Below are positions 44,199 to 53,072 of a DNA stretch of 64,000 nucleotides, one piece after another. Numbering within the stretch: position 1 is the first letter of the stretch; each line of letters begins with the position of its first letter. Source of the stretch: Bacillota bacterium (GTDB lineage: Bacteria > Bacillota > Clostridia > Oscillospirales > Ruminococcaceae); NCBI GenBank assembly GCA_023413185.1, contig JAEZQD010000013.1:1-64000 (forward strand), in the 5' to 3' direction. A program made the translations under genes and the position numbers. Under the pieces are notes generated by a model, which was not told the origin of the DNA, did no database searches, and saw only the letters and a program-made list of their open reading frames with translations.

Positions 44199-44510
44199 TT
44201 AAGTCGTATAAGGGATTGCGCGCCTACTTGTAATGCCGATGTCGCTGAGCAGATAGGCAAAGCCGGTCTGTCCGACAGCGACCATCCCGATATTGAACTC
44301 GAGTGCTTATTCGGCAATGTTGCTGTGAATCACACCGACGAATTCAACCTTGTCTGTTACAACGTCAGCAGCAATGGCTATAATACCGTCTCCCGTTTTT
44401 TCGTTTGCGAACACATTGCTGATAACAAGTTCTTTTGCTTGTTGCACTTTAAAAATGCTTTGTCCGCTTAATTTGTCTGCGATTTTTTCGCCGATAACTA
44501 ATGTTAACTA
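44199..44510 (-). pseudogene. Remnant of a Cache-type sensor (methyl-accepting chemotaxis protein)
   Basis: One minus-strand frame reads from about 44510 to a TAA at 44307-44309 and continues in the same frame to a TAA at 44199-44201. The two parts join as VTDKVEFVGVIHSNIAE stop ALEFNIGMVAVGQTGFAYLLS, the conserved end of a dCache sensor domain (VGVxxxDIsL...I.VGeTGYAFLxD). The start is lost against the TetR promoter and no chemotaxis signalling domain follows. So it is an internal piece of a former chemoreceptor. The in-frame stop and missing ends show it is not functional. Confidence 0.6.
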
Positions 44511-44554
44511 TTGCAATTTGCATCGCAGCATGATAAAATACTACCAAACGGTAG
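44511..44554 (+). promoter_or_regulatory. Promoter with overlapping TetR-type operator
   Basis: TTGCAA (44511-44516), 17 bp, TAAAAT (44534-44539), then the palindrome CTACC-AAAC-GGTAG (44541-44554) at the transcription start. The next base run GTAGTTTG precedes the GGAGGAGG site. The position predicts repression of the TetR/aldo-keto-reductase operon by its own regulator. Confidence 0.7.
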
Positions 44555-44577
44555 GTAGTTTGTGCGGAGGAGGTTCT

Positions 44578-45153
44578 ATGAGAAAGGACGACATATTACA
44601 AAGCTCTCTGGTTTTATTCGCAAACCAAGGTTTTTTCGGCACAAGTATGGATGATATCGCAAAGGCGGTTGGGATTAAAAAGGGTTCGCTGTATTCTCAT
44701 TACGCCGGTAAGGAAGAGATATTCACCGCAGTATTTGATGCTATCGTAGCGGGTTACGCCCAGTTTATCTGCAAGCTAACCGACTATGACGAGGAAACGA
44801 ACTGTTCTAACAAGCTGGCAGAAATCTTTACGGGTTATGTGAAGCACTGCAAGGACAATGTTGAAATGGTTTTTTGGGATCGGTACTTTTACTACCCGCC
44901 GGACTATCTTAAGGACTATATTCTCTCAAAAACGCAGGAGATTGAGGCGTTCTTTCTTCAAAAAATCACAAGGATAATTGAGGATGGGGTAAAAAAGGGA
45001 GGGATTAAAAACAGCGACCCCCGTGATGTCGCGCTGGCATTTTACTATATGATGATTGGTTTTGCGATGACCGTCCGGTTCTACGACCATAAGGATATTG
45101 AGCCGGACATTTTATCGTGTATCTCTGTTTTTTTAGACGGCATAAAACCTTAA
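44578..45153 (+). CDS. TetR-family transcriptional regulator
   Basis: 191 residues from the ATG at 44578, 6 bp after GGAGGAGG (the frame extends upstream without support). HTH at about 5-50: ILQSSLVLFANQGFFGTSMDDIAKAVGIKKGSLYSHYAGKEEIF fits the TetR signature. The C-terminal ligand-binding half is helical and contains FYYPPDYLKDYIL. It is followed by the aldo-keto reductase gene after 32 bp. The palindrome in its promoter is a good candidate for its own operator. Confidence 0.92.
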   Translation: MRKDDILQSSLVLFANQGFFGTSMDDIAKAVGIKKGSLYSHYAGKEEIFTAVFDAIVAGYAQFICKLTDYDEETNCSNKLAEIFTGYVKHCKDNVEMVFWDRYFYYPPDYLKDYILSKTQEIEAFFLQKITRIIEDGVKKGGIKNSDPRDVALAFYYMMIGFAMTVRFYDHKDIEPDILSCISVFLDGIKP

Positions 45154-45185
45154 CACAACTTGATTGCAAAAAGGAGGATTGCTCG

Positions 45186-46181
45186 GTGAACACAGGTTTG
45201 ATAAGGACACTTGGACGCAGTAAGATTGAGGTCAGCGCATTGGGGCTAGGTTGTTGGGCTATCGGCGGACCGTTTATTCTTAACGGGATGTCCGACGGCT
45301 GGGGCGACATCGACGACGCCCAGTCAATAAAAGCGATACACCGTGCGCTGGAGCTTGGCATTAACCTTTTGGACACCGCCGACTGCTATGGCGTGGGGCA
45401 CAGTGAGGAGGTCATAGGCAAGGCGATTGCGGGAAACCGAAGCAGTGTTGTTATCGCAACGAAGTTTGGCTTCTTCGGCAACGAGGCAACCAAAACCCTG
45501 CACGGAACCAACATAACGCCCGCCTATATTGAACGCGCGTGTGATGCATCCCTTAAACGGTTGGGAAGCGATTATATTGATCTTTACCAGCTGCATGTGG
45601 GAGACATCTTAGTCTCGGAGGTAGAATCGGTGGGCGATGCGCTGGATAAGCTCGTTAACAAGGGCAAGATACGCGCCTACGGCTGGAGCACCGATAACTT
45701 GGATGCCGCTTCGCTGTTTGCCAAGCGTGCGGATTGCTGTGCGATTCAGTATAATCTCAACGTTTTTTTCGATGCGCCCGCGATGACTAAACTATGTGAA
45801 GCAAACAGTCTTGCCGGCATCAGTCGCGGTCCGTTGGCGATGGGTTTTCTTAGCGGCAAGTTCTCGGCAGATACGATTATATCAAACGAGGACGTCCGTG
45901 GGGCGGGTCATACCTGGGTGCCGTATTTTAAGGAAGGAAAACCCGTGCCGGAGTTTTTAAAGGCACTAGAAGCTGTCAGAGAGGTTTTATCGTCCAACGG
46001 ACGCACGCTTGTTCAGGGAGCCTTGGCGTGGATTTGGGGCAAAAGCGATGTGACCGTTCCGATTCCCGGCTTTAAAACCATTGCCCAGGTCGAAGAAAAT
46101 GCAAAGGCGATGGAGTTTGGTCCATTAACCCAGGCGCAGATGGACGAAATCGATTCGATTTTGCATCGCGCAAGGCAGTAA
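45186..46181 (+). CDS. Aldo/keto reductase
   Basis: 331 residues from a GTG at 45186, 9 bp after AAGGAGG. AKR tetrad: Asp and Tyr in LLDTADCYGVGHSEE, Lys in VVIATKFGF, His in LYQLHVGD. The C-terminal WGKSDVTVPIPGFKTIAQVEENAKA binds NADP(H). Closest to the YajO/IolS-type AKR families. Reduces or oxidises an unknown carbonyl compound. Its expression is probably controlled by the upstream TetR regulator. Confidence 0.93.
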   Translation: MNTGLIRTLGRSKIEVSALGLGCWAIGGPFILNGMSDGWGDIDDAQSIKAIHRALELGINLLDTADCYGVGHSEEVIGKAIAGNRSSVVIATKFGFFGNEATKTLHGTNITPAYIERACDASLKRLGSDYIDLYQLHVGDILVSEVESVGDALDKLVNKGKIRAYGWSTDNLDAASLFAKRADCCAIQYNLNVFFDAPAMTKLCEANSLAGISRGPLAMGFLSGKFSADTIISNEDVRGAGHTWVPYFKEGKPVPEFLKALEAVREVLSSNGRTLVQGALAWIWGKSDVTVPIPGFKTIAQVEENAKAMEFGPLTQAQMDEIDSILHRARQ

Positions 46182-46249
46182 GGCAGCACTTTTCGATACA
46201 ACCGGCAGCCGTTACTGCATTTGTCTGCTGTTTGATTTATACTACTCAC

Positions 46250-46285
46250 AAAAACCACTACGAGAATCCTCTCGCAGTGGTTTTT
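46250..46285 (+). terminator. Rho-independent terminator after the aldo/keto reductase
   Basis: AAAAACCACT(A)CGAGA/TCTCG(C)AGTGGTTTTT stem with ATCC loop and T-runs on both strands. Confidence 0.88.
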
Positions 46286-46350
46286 GATTGTAGTACATAT
46301 CCCCTAGCTAAGTAAATGCTGTTTGCTGTTATGTTATAACCCGACATTCA

Positions 46351-47160
46351 CTATATAAACAACAGCAGGCTGACAGCCATTACACCCATACCCGCAATCA
46401 GCCCATAGATGGACAGATGGTGCTCCCCGTACTGTTCCGCTGATGGGAGGAGCTCATCAAGGCTAATGTACACCATAATTCCTGCGACGGCTGCAAAGAT
46501 AAAGCCAAACATCACATCGTTGAAAAATCGGTATAATAGAACAAAGCCTACCAGTGCGCCAACCGGCTCCGATAAGCCGGATAAGAAGGAATATGCAAAC
46601 GCCTTTTTTCTGCTTCCGGTAGCGTAATAGATAGGCACTGCAACGGCAATGCCTTCGGGAATATTGTGTATCGCGATGGCAACTGCGATAGGGATACCCA
46701 GTGTGGGATCGTTGAGCGCGGCAGTAAAGGTGGCCAACCCTTCAGGGAAGTTATGAATCGCGATTGCCAAGGCGGTAAACAGACCCATTCTCATCAGGTT
46801 AGCTTTGTGGCTTTCGCTTTTTCCGTCCATCTCTTCCACCGTATGTACTTCGTGCGGGTTTTCAGCCGAGGGTATCACTTTGTCAATAAGTGCTATAATG
46901 AATATACCAAAAAAGAACCCCCCAACGGTGGCCCATGTTCCGGCTTTTTGCCCCAGAGACGCGGTCAAAGCGTCCTGGGCTTTAACCAGTATTTCTACAA
47001 ACGAAACATAGATCATGACCCCTGCCGAAAAGCCAAGTGCCACTGATAAAAACCTGGTGCTGGTCTTTTTAGTCAGCAACGACAAGGCGCTCCCGATTCC
47101 CGTTGAAAGCCCCGCAAAAAGCGTCAGTGAAAAGGCAAACAAAACCGAGGATAATTCCAT
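46351..47160 (-). CDS. ZIP-family divalent metal transporter (ZupT-like)
   Basis: 269 residues from the ATG at 47160, 9 bp after AAAGGAG. Eight hydrophobic helices; metal-site motifs of the ZIP family HNFPEGL (helix 4) and HNIPEGI (helix 5), and a variable loop with a single His cluster (NPHEVH). ZupT imports Zn, Fe or Mn. Convergent with the aldo/keto reductase gene. Confidence 0.93.
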   Translation of the reverse strand: MELSSVLFAFSLTLFAGLSTGIGSALSLLTKKTSTRFLSVALGFSAGVMIYVSFVEILVKAQDALTASLGQKAGTWATVGGFFFGIFIIALIDKVIPSAENPHEVHTVEEMDGKSESHKANLMRMGLFTALAIAIHNFPEGLATFTAALNDPTLGIPIAVAIAIHNIPEGIAVAVPIYYATGSRKKAFAYSFLSGLSEPVGALVGFVLLYRFFNDVMFGFIFAAVAGIMVYISLDELLPSAEQYGEHHLSIYGLIAGMGVMAVSLLLFI

Positions 47161-47651
47161 ATTGTATTCTCCTTTCAAATCCATTCGTATTGTTTGTGTG
47201 TGTCAACAAGTTAATACTGTTTTATATGAGAAGCGACAGGTTTCAATTGTATTGTACCAAAGCACTTTGAATGGTAAAGCTACCTACCACCATAATTCGC
47301 GTTCCTTGGCTATATGCTTGTCCACGCAAGCATTGTGGTTTGTAATAAAAAACCGACAACCATCAATGGCTGAATGTTGCTTGTAAGATTTCACACGCAA
47401 GAACAATGCGTTTTAGTATTTCGTTATGTATTGCATCCATAACATCCGCCAAACAACAGATGAGCCCGTGGTCCAAGGCCCTCTGTTGAGTGGTTCTCAA
47501 CTTGTATTTATCCGCCATTCTAACGCAGTTACGCTACTTGCAATTATACCGCTTTTCCTTATTTACCACAACATCGCAAGCAGATTTTTACGGTGTGACC
47601 ACAATAAGAAGTATCGTGCGGCTTATTTACGCGAGGCAATACACGCAAGTG
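47161..47651. other. Intergenic region, about 490 bp, no gene recognised
   Basis: Several short frames occur on both strands, without ribosome sites or family patterns. A minus-strand fragment ending near 47384 (about 29 codons, ending AEILQATFSH-like) could be the tail of a lost gene, but I cannot assign it. Confidence 0.4.
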
Positions 47652-48188
47652 TTATACTTCATCAGACGGCGGCTGGACGATTACCGGAGTCAGCTTGTTT
47701 GTGCGCGCGCTCCTTGCACGAAGCAGCTTAACCAACTTCGGGCGATTATACCGCTGTGCAACGATGCAAGGCACATTCACAAGCAGTGCATAAAGCAGCA
47801 TCAACCATATGACATAAGGCGGCGCAAAGAAGCCAAAGGCCCAGAACGGCAGTATGGCGAGGATGTGTGTAAGCTCTGCGCGGCAGGTTTCAACGATGAA
47901 TTTCTCCAGCCCCTTTTCCGAATAATCGGTCAGGTGTTTCTTTCTAAACCCGCTCTTTACGATTGCCGCCCCGTCAGGCAGCAGATGCTTCCATCTGCGT
48001 ATGGCGAAAACCTTCTGATAAAACCGACCGTTCTGTTCCCAGCTACGCAAGCGAAAAAGAAAACTGTCTGTGTTGTAAAACCTATCCGGAATGATAGTTG
48101 CTATGATTGCCGCTGACGTCTGAAACACAAACCAGGCAATTGCAAACAATAGTACCATCCATACCTCCGGCAAGAATAAAACCTGCAT
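47652..48188 (-). CDS. CrtO-like glycosyl-carotenoid acyltransferase
   Basis: 178 residues, start ATG with GGAG upstream. Resembles glycosyl-4,4'-diaponeurosporenoate acyltransferase CrtO of Staphylococcus: an N-terminal membrane helix, then the conserved block NTDSFLFRLRSWEQNGRFYQKVFAIRRWKHLLPDGA, then two more hydrophobic segments. In Staphylococcus it attaches a fatty acid to the sugar of the carotenoid, the last step of staphyloxanthin. It lies 7 bp after the glycosyltransferase gene. The C-terminal tail is Arg-rich. Confidence 0.82.
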   Translation of the reverse strand: MQVLFLPEVWMVLLFAIAWFVFQTSAAIIATIIPDRFYNTDSFLFRLRSWEQNGRFYQKVFAIRRWKHLLPDGAAIVKSGFRKKHLTDYSEKGLEKFIVETCRAELTHILAILPFWAFGFFAPPYVIWLMLLYALLVNVPCIVAQRYNRPKLVKLLRARSARTNKLTPVIVQPPSDEV

Positions 48189-48195
48189 CCTGTAT

Positions 48196-49293
48196 TCACT
48201 CCAGTCTAATTTCTCTATCTTTCCATGTAACAGTTTTACGCAGTGTCACTTTTATCAACGACCTGAAGAACACCAAAAGAAAGAACGAAAGATAAAGCGG
48301 GTAGCATAGTATCGTAATAATGCCAAATGAACCCGTACTGTGTGAGATGCGGTAAAGCTCTAAAGCCCATAGGATGTATAGTGCGAAAACCACAGCTTTA
48401 AGGATACTATCGTTGCAAAAAATCACCTCGACCGCGCTAAACACGGTCAAAATCAGTGAGGATATCCATATAAAGGTCATTACAAAGATAGGAAGCGGCG
48501 TTTTTAGCGCGCCTGTGGCAAAGTTCTTTGTCCACCCTTGCACCAAAGCCTTAATGCCACCGCTGTACATGCGGTAGTGAATCAGTCCTTTGCCCATATA
48601 AAGACGATACGCATAACCCTCTTTGGCAAGAACAGCACCCAGTGCAACGTCATCGACAATGCTGCTTTTTACCGATTCATGCCCGTTAACCTCTTGATAT
48701 ATGTTGGCAGGGATTAGAATGACAGGTCCGCACAGGCCTGCATGTCTGCTTGACAAAACTGTTGCTATGCCATTTGCGCCAACCTGAATCATATTAAAAA
48801 AGAACGAGAGCCGCTCGTAGCATTTCGTAACTGTATGGTATGGCAGAACCGATATCACACATCTTCTTTCGTGATAGGTGTTTACAAGGCTTTCTACCGC
48901 GTCCGGCATAAGTCGTACATCCGCGTCAAGAAACAGCAACAGCTCTGCTTGGGCTGCACTTGCACCCTCGCAGCATGCCCACGACTTGCCGGTCCAGCCG
49001 TCCGGCTTTTGCGTGACCGATACCAGTCTGGCATTGCCATACCCCCGTACAACATCAGCTGTTCGGTCGACGGAGCAATCATCAACACAGATAATCTCAT
49101 GGACCGAGTACGTCTGTTTTGTCAGATCATCGAGCAGCAATGCAATATTCTGCTCCTCATTCCTTGCCGGGATAATAATAGAAACCTTGTACTGCACCCT
49201 GCGAGACGTTCTTTTTTTAAGCATGGGAAAACGACTGAAAAGAAGCAGACTTGTTAGTAGCCCGACTAAGATAAAAACAATATTGCTTTCCAT
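48196..49293 (-). CDS. Family 2 glycosyltransferase, CrtQ-like
   Basis: 365 residues from the ATG at 49293, after AGAGGTG. N-terminal membrane helix, GT-A domain with VSIIIPARNEEQNI, DDCSVD, FLDADV (metal site) and DDVALG, then an Q..W motif QGWTKN and C-terminal membrane helices. Matches 4,4'-diaponeurosporenoate glycosyltransferase CrtQ and its relatives. It acts at the membrane, transferring a sugar to a lipid acceptor. It is followed by the CrtO-like gene and preceded (25 bp) by the phytoene-desaturase-like gene. Confidence 0.85.
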   Translation of the reverse strand: MESNIVFILVGLLTSLLLFSRFPMLKKRTSRRVQYKVSIIIPARNEEQNIALLLDDLTKQTYSVHEIICVDDCSVDRTADVVRGYGNARLVSVTQKPDGWTGKSWACCEGASAAQAELLLFLDADVRLMPDAVESLVNTYHERRCVISVLPYHTVTKCYERLSFFFNMIQVGANGIATVLSSRHAGLCGPVILIPANIYQEVNGHESVKSSIVDDVALGAVLAKEGYAYRLYMGKGLIHYRMYSGGIKALVQGWTKNFATGALKTPLPIFVMTFIWISSLILTVFSAVEVIFCNDSILKAVVFALYILWALELYRISHSTGSFGIITILCYPLYLSFFLLVFFRSLIKVTLRKTVTWKDREIRLE

Positions 49294-49318
49294 CGCTGTA
49301 TCACCTCTTTTTTCATCC

Positions 49319-50893
49319 CTATCCAAGTCTCTTGTGTATTTCGTCCGCAGCCAGTTTTCCCGTTAAAAAGCATGTGGGTACCCCCGAAGGACTGAATGCC
49401 CATTGCCCTGCCTGATAGATGTTGTCAAACGGGGTGCGAATCGATCTGCTGATCTTCTTAAACCGTGTTTCGGACGGCAGCCGGTTGCCAGAGAATGCCC
49501 AGCCGGCGATTGCTCCTTCCGCCGTGCCGGCGATATCCTTTATCGTTAACGGGGTTGAGCAGATACTAAAAATTAGTTTCTCACGCAAACCGGGCATAAG
49601 TCTGCGGTCGATTATATCGATAATTGTGTCGGTGCTGATGCGTTTGAATTCTTCATACCTGCCTGCCTTACGAATCATGTCGGCGATATGAAAGTCCATT
49701 ACAGTGCTGATAATCAGACCAGTCTTCCCTTTTGGGGCAAGCGACGGATCTCGCAGCACGGGGCAGGATACTTCGTACGTCGTGTAGTTGAGAAATCTTA
49801 CTATCCTATCCATATCAGTACTGGACAACGGACCCTTTTCAGCGGCAGCCCTCAAGCCCAGCTTGTCGGCAGTGTAAAAGAAATGCGGCGCGCAACAACC
49901 CGCAAGACTGCTGCTGTCCATATCCACACCAACAAAAACAGAAAACACCGAATCTCCGCCGTGATTGTTTCTGACGAGCTCCCTCCATGCAGCAGCCTTT
50001 TTGTTTTTGGAATAGTCGTTTTGGTGTATGGCATTGCATAGCTGCCCGGTGTCGCACGCCCAGATGAGTTTTTTGTACCTGAAGATACGACCGTCCGCAG
50101 ACTTTACTTCCTGCCTGACGGTATCCACCTCGGTGATCCCTGTGTTTTTGAGTATAGTGCCACCGCTATTGCTGATATAATCGCACAGCTTGTCCGCCAG
50201 GATGCCGGTACCGCCGAGCGGATAAAAATAATCGGAAAATTGCCCGAAATAACTCAGCGCGAAGAATGCCGGGGTATTTTTGAAGAAGTGCTGCGTAATC
50301 ATGTCGATAAGCGAGCGGTTATCAGTGAATTTTTGCAGATACGCGTTGATTGGTTCACACAGGGCAGCCGCCTTGTTGATGTTCTTCTGATACTTCAAAA
50401 GCCACGGGAGCAGGGTTTTAAGCAGGTATTCGCTGTCTTTTGGCATCGCTTCACTAAACAGAGGATTGTCGATGCCGTACAACACGTCCATATAGCCTAT
50501 CACTGTTTTGATCTCGTCAACGATGCGCTCAATCTCTTTACTGTTATTGGGAAACTTACGGCAAAGCAAGCCTTTGTATTCGTCAAGGCTCGAATTGGAA
50601 CTGATGTGAATCGTATCGTCTTCTATTCTTATAGCAAAAGGATTTTTGACAAATTCCACACCAATTCCAAGCTGCTTGAGCATGGGCTTAATTATTCCCG
50701 AGTTTTCAAATGCGCGGATGCCACCGTCAAAAACAAAACCATTGTGTATAAACGAGCTGACAAGCCCACCGATATGATTGCTCCTTTCACAAAGCAAAAC
50801 GCGGTGTCCATATCGGCGCAGGTGAGCTGCCGAGGCAAGCCCCGCCGCGCCTGCTCCGACTATAACAACCTCAAACCGTTCCACGTCATTCAC
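49319..50893 (-). CDS. Phytoene-desaturase-like FAD oxidoreductase (CrtI/CrtN family)
   Basis: 524 residues from a GTG at 50893 (AAAGGA upstream; start not certain). N-terminal FAD motif EVVIVGAGAAGLASAAHLRRYGHRVLLCERSNHIGG, the FVFDGGIRAFE loop, and the C-terminal NIYQAGQWAFSPSGVPTCFLTGKLAA, typical of carotenoid desaturases and 13,14-retinol-saturase relatives. In the staphyloxanthin path CrtN desaturates and CrtP oxidises the C30 chain; which of the two this resembles cannot be decided. Substrate is open because no synthase is present. First gene of a three-gene set. Confidence 0.85.
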   Translation of the reverse strand: MNDVERFEVVIVGAGAAGLASAAHLRRYGHRVLLCERSNHIGGLVSSFIHNGFVFDGGIRAFENSGIIKPMLKQLGIGVEFVKNPFAIRIEDDTIHISSNSSLDEYKGLLCRKFPNNSKEIERIVDEIKTVIGYMDVLYGIDNPLFSEAMPKDSEYLLKTLLPWLLKYQKNINKAAALCEPINAYLQKFTDNRSLIDMITQHFFKNTPAFFALSYFGQFSDYFYPLGGTGILADKLCDYISNSGGTILKNTGITEVDTVRQEVKSADGRIFRYKKLIWACDTGQLCNAIHQNDYSKNKKAAAWRELVRNNHGGDSVFSVFVGVDMDSSSLAGCCAPHFFYTADKLGLRAAAEKGPLSSTDMDRIVRFLNYTTYEVSCPVLRDPSLAPKGKTGLIISTVMDFHIADMIRKAGRYEEFKRISTDTIIDIIDRRLMPGLREKLIFSICSTPLTIKDIAGTAEGAIAGWAFSGNRLPSETRFKKISRSIRTPFDNIYQAGQWAFSPSGVPTCFLTGKLAADEIHKRLG

Positions 50894-51096
50894 AATATGT
50901 TCTCTTCCTTTACAAGATAGTAGAATACGCCATACCACATCGTGATATAGCGTATTAGTGATGCAAGAATGAATGAGAGCATGCTGTATCTACAGTCAAC
51001 ACGGGCTTTAAATTTGGTGTGACCGCGGATGCGGTGGGGCAAGGGTAACAAAGAGCAGGACGCACCACAAATAGGAACGCAGTGTGCTAATATCTG

Positions 51097-51570
51097 TTAG
51101 TTTAACACAGCGACACCAATATTTAAATAGGTGGCAAACAAAATCCAAAGCAGATAGGGCAGCATCAGGTATCCCGCCGCTTTTTTGATGCGATAAAATG
51201 ATATCGTCGTCAACAACACCAAAACATCCAACAACACAATCACTGCGACTGCCAACCAATACCATTCAAACCGAAAGAACACGATAGGCCAGATGAAGTT
51301 CACAATGAGCTGCGTCCAATACAAGGTAATGGCCCTATTGCGCTCCTCTGAAAGGGGAGCCTGGTAAATGAGATACGCCGCGATTGCCATCAAGAGATAA
51401 AGCACAGGCCAAACGATGCCGAAAAGCCACCCCGGTGGCGATAACGGCGGTTTTATATAGGTCGTGTAGAGTTGTCCTATGCTGCCGGAAAACAGGCTGC
51501 CAAGCACACCAACGAGCTGCGTGCCTAGAACTATGGTAAGTAGTTGGAGCCAATTAATCTTTTTTGTCAC
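51097..51570 (-). CDS. TspO/MBR-family tryptophan-rich sensory protein
   Basis: 157 residues from a GTG after GGGGGTG. Five membrane helices; family marks KPPLSPPGWLFGIVWPVLYLLMAIAAYL in helices 1-2, the Trp-rich WTQLIVNFIWPIVFF, and YLLWILFATYLN at the end. TspO binds porphyrins and, in Rhodobacter, negatively controls carotenoid and photopigment genes. Here it lies between an SDR gene (67 bp) and the phytoene-desaturase-like gene (about 200 bp), which fits a role around carotenoid-like metabolism. Confidence 0.92.
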   Translation of the reverse strand: MTKKINWLQLLTIVLGTQLVGVLGSLFSGSIGQLYTTYIKPPLSPPGWLFGIVWPVLYLLMAIAAYLIYQAPLSEERNRAITLYWTQLIVNFIWPIVFFRFEWYWLAVAVIVLLDVLVLLTTISFYRIKKAAGYLMLPYLLWILFATYLNIGVAVLN

Positions 51571-51637
51571 AGTATTTTCACCCCCGAATCAGTATATGCG
51601 CGAAATGATTGGTTTATTTGTTTGCCCGAAAGCCGCT

Positions 51638-52426
51638 TTAAATCAGCCTGCCCTTTTGAAAGCCTCTGGTCGTAAAACACCAAAACGCCCTACTGTTTGT
51701 AAGCCATGCAATCTGAGCGCCGTTTTTGGTGTTGCTGAGTATTCTGGGTATGAAGTACTCCGCAACCGTTTCGGGCTTTTCTGCAAGGATGTTAAACAGC
51801 CTTTTAAACCGTTCATCCGAGAGCACATCAGACCGTGCTCCGTCCGGCGTTTTTGTGATGAAATCGGTCAGCATCATGCCGGGAGACAAGCGTCCCGACA
51901 GTACACCACTCCCCTCCAGCTCCTTGGCGAGGGCTTGCATAAAGTATGTTAACGCGCGTTTTGATGTACCATACAGTATTGTTTTGGGCTGTATCATGTT
52001 GTTTGAGCCAAGCCCTTCCATGCTGTATATTGCACCATGTCCTTGCTTTCCCATTCCGGCAGCGGCAATCTGCGAGCCGTATATCATGCCGGTAATATTT
52101 GTCGCAATCACGTTTTGGGTATCGCTTTCTCCTGTTTCCCAACAGAATTGATGCGGCGCGTTTTGCCCCGCATTGTTTATCCATATATCTACCCCGCCCC
52201 ACCGTGCGACGGATGCGTCCCACAGGGTTTGCAGGCTTGCTTTTTCCTGTACGTTGCATTGCACATACAAGAACCTACCCTCGTAGGGTAACAGTGCAGC
52301 ATGGGCGGCTTTTGGCATCGTTTCGCCCCTGCCAGATAGTGTTACCTGACATCCCGCTCGCAGAAACTCGGTTGCCATACAAAGACCAATGCCGCGTGTG
52401 CTTCCCGTTATCACTACATTCTTCAT
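51638..52426 (-). CDS. Short-chain dehydrogenase/reductase
   Basis: 262 residues from the ATG at 52426 with GGGGAG upstream. Classical SDR: TGSTRGIG cofactor motif, NNAG (WINNAGQNAP), YGTSKRALTYF active site (Tyr and Lys). The C-terminal part GARSDVLSDERFKRLFNILAEKPETVAEYFIPRIL is typical of SDRs annotated as chlorophyll(ide) b reductase-like (NYC1) in Firmicutes and cyanobacteria. It starts 13 bp after the flavodoxin-like gene and probably uses a hydrophobic substrate; this last is inference. Confidence 0.88.
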   Translation of the reverse strand: MKNVVITGSTRGIGLCMATEFLRAGCQVTLSGRGETMPKAAHAALLPYEGRFLYVQCNVQEKASLQTLWDASVARWGGVDIWINNAGQNAPHQFCWETGESDTQNVIATNITGMIYGSQIAAAGMGKQGHGAIYSMEGLGSNNMIQPKTILYGTSKRALTYFMQALAKELEGSGVLSGRLSPGMMLTDFITKTPDGARSDVLSDERFKRLFNILAEKPETVAEYFIPRILSNTKNGAQIAWLTNSRAFWCFTTRGFQKGRLI

Positions 52427-52439
52427 AACACCGCTCCCC

Positions 52440-52925
52440 TTACCTTGCGCCAAGCCATTCCAGTACAGGTTTGAGGTTTTCTTCTTTTACCCCGTCAAAG
52501 CCATCTTCAATGGTATGGATAGCCTCTTCGATGCCTTCATCCTTGTCTTTGCGGGCTTTTAGCATCTTTAAAAACATCGACAGCATGAGTTTATCCATCC
52601 CCTTTATCTCTTTTAAAGGCAAGCAGCCGCCGCGCAGATAAAAAAACGGTTTGCCTTCGAAGCCATTTCTTGCAACCACTGTTTCGGTGTTTGGCTCGGC
52701 GGTTCGTCCGGTGCCCGAGCCGCAAACCGCTTTGACGTTATAGCCGCGCAGTTTTGCTAGACCCTGTATCTTTCCGGCTTTCATCCATCCAAGAAAGATT
52801 ACTTCGTCGTCCTTTTGAACCTTTGCACATTCACTTGCCGCTAAAACCTTTAGCCCTGTTTTTACTGCGAGCATGTCGGCATACCGCTTGGTAAAACCCG
52901 TCTTTGATTCATAAACAATTACCAT
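52440..52925 (-). CDS. Flavodoxin-domain protein
   Basis: 161 residues from the ATG at 52925, after GGTGGAGAG. The FMN-phosphate loop SKTGFTKRYADML (residues 6-18) marks a flavodoxin of the long-loop-less type seen in protoporphyrinogen-oxidase (HemG)-like and FldA-like proteins. It is basic in the second half (LKMLKARKDKDEG). It could give electrons to the oxidoreductases encoded downstream. First gene of the minus-strand series; a promoter lies upstream. Confidence 0.82.
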   Translation of the reverse strand: MVIVYESKTGFTKRYADMLAVKTGLKVLAASECAKVQKDDEVIFLGWMKAGKIQGLAKLRGYNVKAVCGSGTGRTAEPNTETVVARNGFEGKPFFYLRGGCLPLKEIKGMDKLMLSMFLKMLKARKDKDEGIEEAIHTIEDGFDGVKEENLKPVLEWLGAR

Positions 52926-53072
52926 GAACTCTCCACCTTCTACTACTAATATGGCAAGAAGAGGCCAATCGACGTCATCCTCAACCTGATACTGTTGGGG
53001 GTTTTGCATAATGACTAGTCTGACCGGCGGGTCGTATCACAGCCGTGTTTATTATTGTAATTTGATGCTACC

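Noticed and set aside
47490..48116. 208-codon plus-strand frame opposite the CrtO-like gene
   Set aside because: No ribosome site; the opposite strand carries the CrtO conserved block and is tightly spaced behind the glycosyltransferase.
50240..50920. 226-codon plus-strand frame within the FAD enzyme gene
   Set aside because: Antisense shadow; the minus frame has complete FAD and C-terminal motifs.
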